Virus record (IMG/VR): IMGVR_UViG_3300031227_000340
Location: 1-27,021 of that record
DNA: 27,021 nt
Source: a virus
Reading direction: 5' to 3' (one strand)
Position 1 is the stretch's first letter; every line of letters starts with the position of its first letter. Below the pieces are notes generated by a model. The model did no database searches, had not been told where the DNA came from, and worked only from the letters and a program-made list of their open reading frames with translations. This document shows positions 15,031 through 21,741 of this stretch, one piece after another. The translations under genes were made by a program, and so were the position numbers.

Positions 15031-15220
15031 GGGAGGCCTCCCTATCGTAGAAATATACCTCTCCGATCTTACTGGAAAACACAAATCTATCTCTCGGCGC
15101 TAATTTAGAAGTATCACCTCCGATGACTATCACAGTATTATCTTTTGGTATTTCTATAACCGGCATGAAACAATCTGTAACTATTTCGATACCATCTAAA
15201 ACACAAAGATATTTACTCAT
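15023..15220 (-). CDS. Hypothetical beta-rich protein, 65 aa
   Basis: Start ATG 15220 (MSKYLCVLDGIEIVTD), with AGGTGG about five bases upstream, inside the end of the preceding gene. Predominantly short beta strands (CFMPVIEIPKDNTVIVIGGD). No family recognised. Confidence 0.6.
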   Translation of the reverse strand: MSKYLCVLDGIEIVTDCFMPVIEIPKDNTVIVIGGDTSKLAPRDRFVFSSKIGEVYFYDREASHD

Positions 15221-15680
15221 CATTTCCACCTTTCATCGTCATCTTTTTAACTAACCGTTCAATCTCAATCCTCATCTCTTCAGACATTTCAGTTTTAGGA
15301 CGGGCATTTTTAGCGCGTACCATGTCCTGACGTGCAGATTCAACGAGGGATTGACCGCCGTACCATTCATAACCTGCGATAATTTCTAACCAGCGTTTCT
15401 CGTTATACACTTCAGCGAATTTCAGCTCTGCATGTTCATTCTGTAAAGCCTGTACCCGCGCCGCATTCAACTGGTTACATGCGACAATAACCTCATTCAG
15501 CGAGGGGAACCATTTAGCGGTCTTGATAAGCATATCCACCGAATCTTTAACAACCTCATCCGTGAACTCCGACAATATCTCAAGCCACAAGTCGGACATG
15601 GCCTCGGGGTCGCTGGTCCGCGCTGCTGAATAGGCGACGGATAGGCGATATAACAATTTTGTTATAAGTTGTTTATTCAT
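15213..15680 (-). CDS. Replicative helicase loader-like protein (G39P-like)
   Basis: 155 residues. The N-terminal half fits phage helicase-loader proteins: MNKQLITKLLYRLSVAYSAA, then DLWLEILSEFTDEVVKDSVD, then KTAKWFPSLNEVIVACNQL, matching the pattern W...L.....(x)A......FPS..E. The rest is helical and charged, with a basic C-terminus. It would load the host or phage DnaB-type helicase. It lies near a wHTH replication protein. The first 11 codons are duplicated at 16382 in a chimeric ORF. Family call is by pattern only. Confidence 0.65.
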   Translation of the reverse strand: MNKQLITKLLYRLSVAYSAARTSDPEAMSDLWLEILSEFTDEVVKDSVDMLIKTAKWFPSLNEVIVACNQLNAARVQALQNEHAELKFAEVYNEKRWLEIIAGYEWYGGQSLVESARQDMVRAKNARPKTEMSEEMRIEIERLVKKMTMKGGNDE

Positions 15681-15681
15681 T
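15649..15681. repeat. 33-bp direct repeat, copy at the helicase-loader start
   Basis: Covers the start codon region of the 15213-15680 gene. An exact copy lies at 16351-16383. Flanks differ on both sides. Confidence 0.9.
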
Positions 15682-15694
15682 CTTAATCCTCTCT

Positions 15695-16312
15695 CTAAAA
15701 ATATATTCCATTCATCATTTCGTGCAGTTTCACGACAAGGTTTACGTCATTTTCTACGTACTTCCGTAATGTCTCTGCGTCCATGTCTTTCACTTGAGAA
15801 CCTTCCAAATCAGGAAGTGGGTTGTCGATACCGTAACGCTTGCATACCCATTTAAGCCCCTTAGCCTGTCCCCAGTTATAAAGTATTCCCATTAAGTCAC
15901 ATGTTGGCTCTGTCTGATATTTAGCCAGGTGTGGCCTAATCGGGACCTCGATACCCAATGCGAATGAACGGCGGAGAAGAAATGGCAAGTCAAAACCAAT
16001 GATGTTGTACCCGCATGAATGGGCGTTTGTTTCGGCAAACCTATTCCAAAAGAATATAATGACATCTCTTTCCGTTGCCTCGTTTCTGTTAATAGAAATA
16101 ATTTCTTTTCCAGAAACCGACAATCCAATAGCCGCAACTTTGCCAGTGTCCGGGTCGAGTGCTGCCTTCTCCGCTTGCTCTATTCTTTTGGTTACGATGT
16201 ATGCTGCTATCTTTTCCGCGTCCTTATAATTGGCTGGCGCGGTTGGTTCAGGAAGCATGTCAATGGCCTCCTGGTTCGCTGTTGTCTCAATATCGAAAAA
16301 TAATGTGTCCAT
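15695..16312 (-). CDS. DEDDy 3'-5' exonuclease (copy 2)
   Basis: 205 residues. Exonuclease motifs: FDIETT (D7, E9), GYNIIGFDLPFLLRR (D108) and YVENDV (Y185, D189), giving a DEDDy active site as in the PolB-type exonuclease family. No polymerase domain is attached. It is clearly paralogous to the gene at 20723-21334, with near-identical blocks such as NKRIEQ/TKRIEQAEKAALDPDTG and LKWVCKRYGIDNPLP, but differs in the 68-90 region. It sits between two recombination repeats (16316-16383 and 15649-15681), so it may have arrived by module exchange. Confidence 0.85.
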   Translation of the reverse strand: MDTLFFDIETTANQEAIDMLPEPTAPANYKDAEKIAAYIVTKRIEQAEKAALDPDTGKVAAIGLSVSGKEIISINRNEATERDVIIFFWNRFAETNAHSCGYNIIGFDLPFLLRRSFALGIEVPIRPHLAKYQTEPTCDLMGILYNWGQAKGLKWVCKRYGIDNPLPDLEGSQVKDMDAETLRKYVENDVNLVVKLHEMMNGIYF

Positions 16313-16315
16313 AAC

Positions 16316-16351
16316 CTTACTCCTCTCTCTCTAATAATGCCTTGAATGGGT
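16316..16351. repeat. 36-bp direct repeat, copy in the chimeric ORF
   Basis: Exact copy of 16946-16981, which encodes the last codons and stop of the wHTH replication protein. Here it is fused to the helicase-loader start. Confidence 0.9.
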
Positions 16352-16382
16352 ATAACAATTTTGTTATAAGTTGTTTATTCAT
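16317..16382 (-). pseudogene. Chimeric mini-ORF: helicase-loader start fused to replication-protein end
   Basis: 21 codons from ATG 16382 to TAA 16317. The first part, MNKQLITKLLY, is identical to the first 11 residues of the gene at 15213-15680. The second part, PFKALLEREE, is identical to the last 10 residues of the gene at 16947-17696. Both halves are also identical at DNA level (33 and 36 bp). It looks like the junction left when two related module arrangements were joined. It may be translated but is unlikely to have a function of its own. Confidence 0.8.
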
Positions 16383-16383
16383 T
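16351..16383. repeat. 33-bp direct repeat, copy in the chimeric ORF
   Basis: Exact copy of 15649-15681. It shares its first base with the end of the 36-bp repeat, so the two meet at a single base, which marks the recombination point. Confidence 0.9.
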
Positions 16384-16737
16384 TAGTACCGTCACTAACA
16401 TCGCCTTACACTTCTGCGCACATGTGGCGTGGACAAGGTCGAAAATGTAATCCTCTGGCCAGCCGTCACCTCGAACAGTCTCGAGCAAGTTATCTATATA
16501 TTCTTCAGTCAGCCCAAATTCTTTTATCCTTTCTTCCGCAATGGAACAGTGAGTATAATTATTGGCTGGGGAAAAATCATCAACGATGTTGCCATTCCAA
16601 TCCCTCCATACTTTCCACGTTGGCCATCCTTCGTATGCTGACGGATACTCGCATTTTTTCCACTCCATCACCTTCAGCGCAATACCATTGCTCAGTTCGG
16701 CGGGGGTCATCTCGCTAATAACTAATGACTTATTCAT
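16375..16737 (-). CDS. ABA-sandwich-like phage protein, 120 aa
   Basis: Starts MNKSLVISEMTPAELSNGIA. It has a Trp-rich centre (EYPSAYEGWPTWKVWRDWNG), then NNYTHCSIAEERIKEFGLT and a C-terminal ATCAQKCKAMLVTVLNE that matches the end of phage ABA-sandwich domains (AT...RC.A.L..L). Function unknown. The stop lies within the 33-bp repeat. It belongs to the module that occupies this slot in one of the two parental arrangements. Confidence 0.6.
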   Translation of the reverse strand: MNKSLVISEMTPAELSNGIALKVMEWKKCEYPSAYEGWPTWKVWRDWNGNIVDDFSPANNYTHCSIAEERIKEFGLTEEYIDNLLETVRGDGWPEDYIFDLVHATCAQKCKAMLVTVLNE

Positions 16738-16943
16738 CGTTTAACGCCGGTTCTTATTTCATGTTGTTCGGCCACTTCAAACGCGCATTCAAAATATTTC
16801 TCTGGCGCTTCTTCGTTGTTTGAATCCGGCTCAAGAGTCCAGAAAGTATCTTCGGCCAACGATGTTGAGTTGACTTCTCCGGTTAATGGATCAATATGAT
16901 CTTCAATATTTTTTCGCATATATTGTCTAATTTTAATACTCAT
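16734..16943 (-). CDS. Small acidic hypothetical protein, 69 aa
   Basis: Starts MSIKIRQYMRKNIEDHIDPL. Acidic, with LEPDSNNEEAPEKYFECAFE and a polar end EQHEIRTGVKR. Its stop overlaps the next gene's ATG by four bases. No family recognised. Confidence 0.6.
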   Translation of the reverse strand: MSIKIRQYMRKNIEDHIDPLTGEVNSTSLAEDTFWTLEPDSNNEEAPEKYFECAFEVAEQHEIRTGVKR

Positions 16944-16945
16944 CT

Positions 16946-16981
16946 CTTACTCCTCTCTCTCTAATAATGCCTTGAATGGGT
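16946..16981. repeat. 36-bp direct repeat, copy at the replication-protein end
   Basis: Encodes the last ten residues and stop of the 16947-17696 gene. An exact copy lies at 16316-16351. Confidence 0.9.
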
Positions 16982-17696
16982 TGGCGTCCTTCTTGGGTGA
17001 TGCGCGGCCCCAGTTCGGCAGGGCTTTACTCAGCGCTGATATGGTGTTGCCCATTGTCATTCCCTTTTCGGCTGCCCATTCCACAGCCTGGTATATTATC
17101 TTATCATCAAAATCATCCCGGAATGATAAGACTTTTTTTATCTGCGTATGATTCTTATAAGGTTGCTCCAACTTATCCGAGATAGTTTTTAGGTACGTTT
17201 CTATTTCTGGAGTACGGTTGGGAAGTGAATCTGCGTTATTTTCGGTGATTATCTTCTTATTATTATTAGACTTAATATTAGTATTCTCTTCTATTAACTT
17301 AACAGTGATTTCATCTTGCATTACTCTAGCATTACTCTGGATAACTTCTAGAGTAGGGTCAGGAATAATCGAGGGGGTTTCCCTTTCCTTTTGTAACCCT
17401 ACTTGGTTCTTCTCAAAACCAGGAAAATAAATAAACTTATCCCCGTCAGCTTCATACAAAACTATAAGACCAGCATCATGCCAGGCTTTTATATATCTTT
17501 CTATTTGGTCGATTGTTACGTCGGTTCTTCTAGGAAATACTTTCGATCTTACAATAGCCGGATCTCCATAAGTTCTACCTTCACGGTCTGCGTGTGTGAC
17601 CAACCATGTAAAGGCTAGTATCGACCAGGGATCGTCAAGGTCATTTACCACCTTGTCTAAACATATTGAGTTTGATATAAACCTACCTTTTGCCAT
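16947..17696 (-). CDS. Winged-helix phage replication initiation-like protein
   Basis: 249 residues. The N-terminal domain is typical of phage replication proteins of the DnaD/O type: MAKGRFISNSICLDKVVNDL, then WSILAFTWLVTHADREGRTYG, IVRSKVFPRRTDVTIDQIER, WHDAGLIVLYEADGDKFIYF and PGFEKNQVGLQKERE. A poor-complexity linker (about 130-165, Asn/Lys-rich) leads to a small C-terminal domain with YQAVEWAAEKGMTMGNTISA. It would bind the origin and recruit the helicase loader. The start lies within the end of the upstream HNH gene, where GGAAATAGGATTT gives a ribosome site. Confidence 0.75.
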   Translation of the reverse strand: MAKGRFISNSICLDKVVNDLDDPWSILAFTWLVTHADREGRTYGDPAIVRSKVFPRRTDVTIDQIERYIKAWHDAGLIVLYEADGDKFIYFPGFEKNQVGLQKERETPSIIPDPTLEVIQSNARVMQDEITVKLIEENTNIKSNNNKKIITENNADSLPNRTPEIETYLKTISDKLEQPYKNHTQIKKVLSFRDDFDDKIIYQAVEWAAEKGMTMGNTISALSKALPNWGRASPKKDANPFKALLEREE

Positions 17697-18552
17697 AAAT
17701 CCTATTTCCTTTACTCAAGTTTTCCTCTGCTGTTATTACCTGCAAATTCCATGGTACATGAAAGCCGCTAACTTTCTCGCCTTGCAATGGTACGATGTGG
17801 TCTACATGATACTGAATGCCGGTCTCTTTTGTTAGACAGTCTCTTTCTGTGTAGAATGCTTCTATCTCTTCTTTATACTTATTGTCAAAAGGTCTATTTA
17901 GTTTTAATGCGCGGCGTTTTGCACAAAGAGCTGCATACTTGTCAGAATTGTTTTGTTTATATTTTTTATTAGTAGCTGCCCTCATTTCCTTATTAACTTG
18001 TTGGTATTTTCTTATATCTTCTTTATGTTCTTGGTAGTATTTTTTCTTACGATCCGCAATCTGACCAATGTGTGCTTGTCGATATTTTTTCTCACGTGCT
18101 TCTATCTTTTCTTTATTATCCTGGTAATATTTTTTATTATAAAATGCTATATCATCTTTACATTCTTGATAGTATTTCCTCATGCGCACTGATATGTATT
18201 CTTTGTTTTCTTGTCTGTATATCCTTCCACTAATCGCGCGCGCTTCTTTATGTTCTTGATAATATTTCGCTATCTTCTCTTTATTATCTTGTAGATATTT
18301 TTTAATTTCTTCTTTATGTCCTTGTCTGTATTTCTTGGCATAAGCTATTTTATTTTCTTTATTTTCATGGTAATATCTATTTTTAGAAACTAATATTTCT
18401 TCTCTATGTTCTTTGTAGTATTTCTTATTATGCGCTACTATTTCTTTTTTATTGTCTTGTCGGTATTTATTCTGATATGCTGCTAATTCTTCTTTATGTT
18501 CTTGCGCATACTTTTTGTTATATTCTGCCTTCTCATCTTTGCTGTATGTCAT
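17683..18552 (-). CDS. HNH endonuclease with tandem Tyr/Lys-rich N-terminal repeats
   Basis: 289 residues from ATG 18552, with AAGGA eight bases upstream; a TTG further up is not needed. Residues about 5-225 are roughly a dozen degenerate units of about 15 residues, such as KKYYQEHKEEI and KYRQDNKEKI, forming a long charged helical repeat. The C-terminus has the HNH motif YHVDHIVPLQG, then HVPWNLQVI and a final NLSKGNR, at about 248-282. It is probably a free-standing mobile endonuclease. It has its own consensus promoter and a structured leader, unlike its neighbours. DNA of the repeats is very AT-rich. Confidence 0.88.
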   Translation of the reverse strand: MTYSKDEKAEYNKKYAQEHKEELAAYQNKYRQDNKKEIVAHNKKYYKEHREEILVSKNRYYHENKENKIAYAKKYRQGHKEEIKKYLQDNKEKIAKYYQEHKEARAISGRIYRQENKEYISVRMRKYYQECKDDIAFYNKKYYQDNKEKIEAREKKYRQAHIGQIADRKKKYYQEHKEDIRKYQQVNKEMRAATNKKYKQNNSDKYAALCAKRRALKLNRPFDNKYKEEIEAFYTERDCLTKETGIQYHVDHIVPLQGEKVSGFHVPWNLQVITAEENLSKGNRIYGKR

Positions 18553-18572
18553 CTTGTTGATCCTTGTAACAA

Positions 18573-18668
18573 AATAGAGCTGTCTATTGTTTTTGAGTTT
18601 TGGCAAACATCAAACGCATTATAGACAACTCTACTTTATCAAAAACAAAATGCGTTACAATGTTTGCC
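18573..18668 (-). promoter_or_regulatory. Structured 5' leader of the HNH gene with two competing inverted repeats
   Basis: GGCAAACAT (18602-18610) pairs with ATGTTTGCC (18660-18668), and ACGCATT (18614-18620) with AATGCGT (18649-18655), giving a long interrupted hairpin. A second pair, TAGAGCTGTCTAT (18575-18587) with ATAGACAACTCTA (18621-18633, one mismatch), uses bases in the loop of the first. The two folds could coexist as a pseudoknot or compete. The second lies just before the ribosome binding site, as an attenuator would. Confidence 0.55.
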
Positions 18669-18670
18669 AT
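18584..18670 (-). CDS. Leader ORF, 28 aa, near the 5' end of the HNH transcript
   Basis: ATG 18670 lies eight bases after the -10 box, so the mRNA would be nearly leaderless. It reads MANIVTHFVFDKVELSIMRL then MFAKTQKQ and ends inside the second inverted repeat. Translation through it would open the leader structure. No coding evidence beyond position, so confidence is low. Confidence 0.3.
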   Translation of the reverse strand: MANIVTHFVFDKVELSIMRLMFAKTQKQ

Positions 18671-18677
18671 GAATACC

Positions 18678-18706
18678 ATAATAACACATCTTGTTTCCTG
18701 TGTCAA
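18678..18706 (-). promoter_or_regulatory. Consensus sigma70 promoter for the HNH gene
   Basis: Minus-strand TTGACA (18706-18701), 17-base spacer, TATTAT (18683-18678). A perfect -35 and near-perfect -10, just upstream of the structured leader. Confidence 0.85.
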
Positions 18707-18708
18707 GT

Positions 18709-18751
18709 CTACTCCTTATCCCACAAATTAGGTTGCATCTGCGCTTCGGCT
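18709..18751 (-). pseudogene. 3'-terminal remnant of a DNA methyltransferase gene
   Basis: Read in the right frame, this piece encodes [13 protein letters not shown] and a stop. The first eight residues equal the C-terminal AEAQMQPN of the methyltransferase at 6532-7200, and 25 bp (18727-18751) are identical to 6565-6589. An in-frame TAA lies immediately upstream, so nothing more of the methyltransferase remains. It is a recombination scar placed between the Cys-rich gene and the HNH promoter. Confidence 0.7.
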
Positions 18752-18964
18752 TACAATATATGGTTTCGTTGCGCCGTGTCCACAACAAGCTGATTCGACA
18801 TTATCCAAATGACCTAAACATGCGTCATATCCTTCTATTGTCGGCATTTTGCCACATCTAGCGCACATGCGATCAATTGTTGCATCATCTCCATTGTCCT
18901 TATACACCCACTTTGAATTTATAAACACGATTGGATAACCTCTTGTATATGACTTAGCTGTCAT
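18728..18964 (-). CDS. Cys-rich CCGHG-motif phage protein
   Basis: 78 residues from ATG 18964; longer ORF starts overlap the preceding gene. It contains RMCARCGKMPT, then YDACLGHL and VESACCGHGATKPYIV, a cysteine pattern seen in many small phage proteins (CxxCGxxPT...CLG...ACCGHG) and probably binding zinc. After YIV the frame enters the methyltransferase remnant and adds SRSADAT before stopping, so the natural C-terminus was probably replaced. Function unknown. The ribosome binding site is weak. Confidence 0.65.
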   Translation of the reverse strand: MTAKSYTRGYPIVFINSKWVYKDNGDDATIDRMCARCGKMPTIEGYDACLGHLDNVESACCGHGATKPYIVSRSADAT

Positions 18965-19127
18965 TGTAATGCCAAGTATCTTCAGTTTTCTCTTCGATGG
19001 AACCGCCATATTTGCAAAATATTTCAAAAAAATCACGCTCAATCTCTTCATCAGATTTACTGCCAAATACAGCCTCCCATGCAAATTCCCTCCAATCCTT
19101 ACGTTCAACATCTAGCTCATCCATCAT
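18954..19127 (-). CDS. Small acidic hypothetical protein, 57 aa
   Basis: Start ATG 19127 overlaps the upstream TGA (ATGA) and has GAGGAGAAGGA just before it; it reads MMDELDVERKDWREFAWEAV. Helical and acidic with SDEEIERDFFEIFCKYG. No family recognised. Confidence 0.6.
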   Translation of the reverse strand: MMDELDVERKDWREFAWEAVFGSKSDEEIERDFFEIFCKYGGSIEEKTEDTWHYNDS

Positions 19128-19345
19128 TCCTTCTCCTCTATCACCTCGAAATAATATGACTTGCACATTGAGTTCTCATAAACGTAACATTTCTCCGGCT
19201 CATAATCGTGACGTTGCCGGAACGTGTCCAGCGCGATCTCGTCAGTCTTAGCCAGGACGCCGATGAATGTCGTGTGGGAGGGGAGGTCGCATGGTCTATC
19301 GACGATGATGAACTCGGTGGATCCGATGTAATATGGCTCAGTCAT
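19124..19345 (-). CDS. Hypothetical protein, 73 aa
   Basis: Starts MTEPYYIGSTEFIIVDRPCD. It has a mixed strand/helix pattern with FRQRHDYEPEKCYVYENSM and an acidic end EVIEEKE. ATG overlaps the preceding stop by four bases. No family recognised. Confidence 0.6.
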   Translation of the reverse strand: MTEPYYIGSTEFIIVDRPCDLPSHTTFIGVLAKTDEIALDTFRQRHDYEPEKCYVYENSMCKSYYFEVIEEKE

Positions 19346-19677
19346 GGTCGGCTTCCGTATTTCATAAGAAGTTTCCCATACATAATATCTAATTTATTGT
19401 CAAGATAGTTCATTCGTGATCGCTGTTCAAACACATATGATCTCCACGCATCCCGTTCCTCTGTCATGCGAGCGAGGTCGGCTCGCAGGTCAGCGTTCAA
19501 CCCTTCCTCGTGTTTGAATAGTGACTTGTAGCGCAGCATACCTGCCCATAACGCGTGTGCGTCGTTGAGTAGCGTCTGCTGTTGCGCGTCACGCAATCCA
19601 GCCTCACCGATAAAGCCATAGTTGCGGAAATGAGCAAGACGCTGCTCAATCTCTCTTAATTCTAATTCATCCATCAT
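19342..19677 (-). CDS. Coiled-coil hypothetical protein, 111 aa
   Basis: ATG 19677 with AAGGG five bases upstream. Helical throughout: ELREIEQRLAHFRN, then RDAQQQTLLNDAHALWAGM and NADLRADLARMTEERDAWRS, likely a coiled coil. A short GC hairpin (GGGAG-TCG-CTCCC) lies just upstream, in the 49-base gap after the 19726-20709 gene. No known function. Confidence 0.6.
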   Translation of the reverse strand: MMDELELREIEQRLAHFRNYGFIGEAGLRDAQQQTLLNDAHALWAGMLRYKSLFKHEEGLNADLRADLARMTEERDAWRSYVFEQRSRMNYLDNKLDIMYGKLLMKYGSRP

Positions 19678-19725
19678 CTCATCCCTTCCGGGAGCGACTC
19701 CCTGAGAACCGCCCCCGATATGTTA

Positions 19726-20709
19726 TTAGCTGTTGCGGTGTTTCAGTATCACTTCGATACCGTCCCGTTTCATTTGCAGATCTTCGCGCCTATTAGTGTC
19801 TCGCTCGTCCTTCAGCGACTTGATTATACTGTTGATACGCACGGATAAATCTTTCGTGTCCAGATCACCGTACCTAGAGCCGTCTGTGTTGCCGACCAAA
19901 CCCTCTGCAAATTCCAGCGTCATCTTGTCGGGAACTACTTGCTCTACTTTCTGAGGTGGCGATTGCGTTACTTTTGGCGGGGTGGTTGTAGTCTTTGGTT
20001 CAGGTGGGGGCTCTACAAACTCACCCTCGACAATACCGCCAAAGTCAGCCATATCCTCAATATCCTGCGTGAAGTAATCCGACGCGTTACAGGCTAAGAG
20101 AACTGCGCCAACGATTGCCCGTTTCTGCCCCATCTTTTGAATGGTGTTTACTTGTTCGGCGGGATCTTGATTGTTTATCTGTCCAATCTCTTGGCCCGTA
20201 ATTTTAACATCGTTATTATTGAACTTGGCACCACAGCCGCCTTTCTTAGCAAAACATAACCAACCGCCGCCATATTCCTCTTTACCCTTGATGATAAACT
20301 TGCCGCCACAACTAGGACACACCCTCGAAGCATTGCGGTATCTATACTTCTTTTCCCATGAGTTACACGATCCCTCACATTCTGCTATCAGTAGATCTTT
20401 GTGCCATGATTGCGCTTTATATCGATAGTAAAAGAATGGCTCATTATTGTGGTCTTTACCTGTCCAATCCTCTACCTTGTCAGCGAGATCTATCAATAAC
20501 CGTAAGCCGAAGAACTTTGCCAACTTTTCAGCTCCCGGTTTTAGTAAGGTTGGTTTGTCGCCGGTGCCAGGCACCTTTCCATAATCCAACCCTTGTTTAA
20601 GTACCTTGCTTATAAACGTTCCCATTTGTTCGTATACTGCTACTGCTGTTTCAATGTCTGCAACGGGGGATATCATTTCGTTGTGTACTACTATTGCATT
20701 CTCTGTCAT
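19726..20709 (-). CDS. KPGAEKL-family phage protein with zinc-ribbon insertion (putative recombination/ssDNA protein)
   Basis: 327 residues from ATG 20709, with AGAGGA five bases upstream; an ORF start at 20739 overlaps the exonuclease. The N-terminal hallmark is LDYGKVPGTGDKPTLLKPGA then EKLAKFFGL. A middle insertion has CEGSCNSW...CPSCGG...CFAKKGGCGAKF, a zinc cluster. MGQKRAIVGAVLLACNASDY follows, then a Pro/Thr-rich linker (PPPEPKTTTTPPKVTQSPP) and a C-terminal helical region. Proteins with DYG.IPGT..KPTL.KPGAEK occur in phage recombination regions and are often annotated as ssDNA-related. The placement beside an exonuclease fits a recombination pair, but this is inference. Confidence 0.7.
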   Translation of the reverse strand: MTENAIVVHNEMISPVADIETAVAVYEQMGTFISKVLKQGLDYGKVPGTGDKPTLLKPGAEKLAKFFGLRLLIDLADKVEDWTGKDHNNEPFFYYRYKAQSWHKDLLIAECEGSCNSWEKKYRYRNASRVCPSCGGKFIIKGKEEYGGGWLCFAKKGGCGAKFNNNDVKITGQEIGQINNQDPAEQVNTIQKMGQKRAIVGAVLLACNASDYFTQDIEDMADFGGIVEGEFVEPPPEPKTTTTPPKVTQSPPQKVEQVVPDKMTLEFAEGLVGNTDGSRYGDLDTKDLSVRINSIIKSLKDERDTNRREDLQMKRDGIEVILKHRNS

Positions 20710-20722
20710 TTCTATCCTCTCA

Positions 20723-21334
20723 CTAAAAATATATTCCATTCATGCGCTCATATAACTGTACGCACAAGTTAACGTCGTTCTCTACATATGCCTTCAGTGT
20801 ACCAGCGTCCATACCCGAAACCTGCGAACCTTCCAAACCAGGAAGTGGGTTGTCGATACCGTACCGTTTACATACCCATTTCAACGATTTCGCCTGTCCC
20901 CAGTTATAGAGTATCGCCATCAGGTCGCAGGTTGGATCTGTGCGGTATTTTGCTAACACTGGACGTAATGGAACTGCGATTCCTAAATCGAACGACCTGC
21001 GGAGTAAGAATGGAAGATCAAATCCGATAATGTTGTATCCGCATGATTGCCCGTTAGATTCTGCAAACAAATCCCAAAACAGCTCGATAATATACTTTTC
21101 AGAATATGTGGCGTTGACAATTCCCGAGTGTAGTTTTCCCGCATCCATAAACCCAATAGCAACCACCGTGCCTGTATCTGGGTCTAGCGCAGCTTTCTCT
21201 GCTTGCTCAATTCGCTTGTTTGCTATACATGCCAAAATCTTGTCCTCGTCTTTATAATTGGACGGGGCTGCTGGTTCTGGCAACATTTGTATCGCCGTTG
21301 GATCTGCTGTTGTCTCAATATCGAAAAATAACAT
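20723..21334 (-). CDS. DEDDy 3'-5' exonuclease (copy 1)
   Basis: 203 residues; ATG 21334 with GAGAGGAG upstream. Motifs: FDIETT (D5, E7), GYNIIGFDLPFLLRR (D106) and YVENDV (Y183, D187). It belongs to the same stand-alone PolB-type exonuclease family as the gene at 15695-16312 and shares long identical blocks with it. Likely role: DNA end processing for recombination or proofreading in trans. The gene following it encodes the KPGAEKL protein. Confidence 0.85.
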   Translation of the reverse strand: MLFFDIETTADPTAIQMLPEPAAPSNYKDEDKILACIANKRIEQAEKAALDPDTGTVVAIGFMDAGKLHSGIVNATYSEKYIIELFWDLFAESNGQSCGYNIIGFDLPFLLRRSFDLGIAVPLRPVLAKYRTDPTCDLMAILYNWGQAKSLKWVCKRYGIDNPLPGLEGSQVSGMDAGTLKAYVENDVNLCVQLYERMNGIYF

Positions 21335-21349
21335 ATCATACTCCTCTCA

Positions 21350-21541
21350 CTATTTAATAATTATATCACTAGCCTTTACAACGATTGCCTCAACTGCATA
21401 CTCGATAACGTGTCCTGCGATAAATGGCTTGCCTTCCTTCGCGCAGATGTCGGCCATCATAACGCCGTTTATAATTCTCTCTGCGAGGACTTCCACCTCA
21501 ACTAACTTTCCATCCCATCCTGGATAATATGATTTCATCAT
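21350..21541 (-). CDS. Small hypothetical protein, 63 aa
   Basis: Start ATG 21541 overlaps the upstream TGA as ATGA; a GTG at 21568 was rejected for lack of a ribosome binding site. It reads MMKSYYPGWDGKLVEVEVLA, then GVMMADICAKEGKPFIAGHV. Beta-rich and small. No family recognised. Confidence 0.6.
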   Translation of the reverse strand: MMKSYYPGWDGKLVEVEVLAERIINGVMMADICAKEGKPFIAGHVIEYAVEAIVVKASDIIIK

Positions 21542-21732
21542 GCGAATATAACCTCGTGTTTTCTGCACCTATCGAACGCTCTTTCCATTTTCTGTGAACA
21601 CTTTTCGTGTTCTAAATCAGCATCGACGAATTCAATATAAGTTGATATTGGATCATCTTCCACCTGGAACAAGTGTTGACGTGCTGCAAGTTCTTCTGCT
21701 TCTGCAATTCTCAAACTCTTAAGGTAATTCAT
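21538..21732 (-). CDS. Small acidic helical protein, 64 aa
   Basis: Starts MNYLKSLRIAEAEELAARQH, preceded by AGGAGAG. Acidic helix, then DADLEHEKCSQKMERAFDRC. No family recognised. It lies nine bases after the zinc-ribbon gene. Confidence 0.6.
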   Translation of the reverse strand: MNYLKSLRIAEAEELAARQHLFQVEDDPISTYIEFVDADLEHEKCSQKMERAFDRCRKHEVIFA

Positions 21733-21741
21733 CTCACTCTC

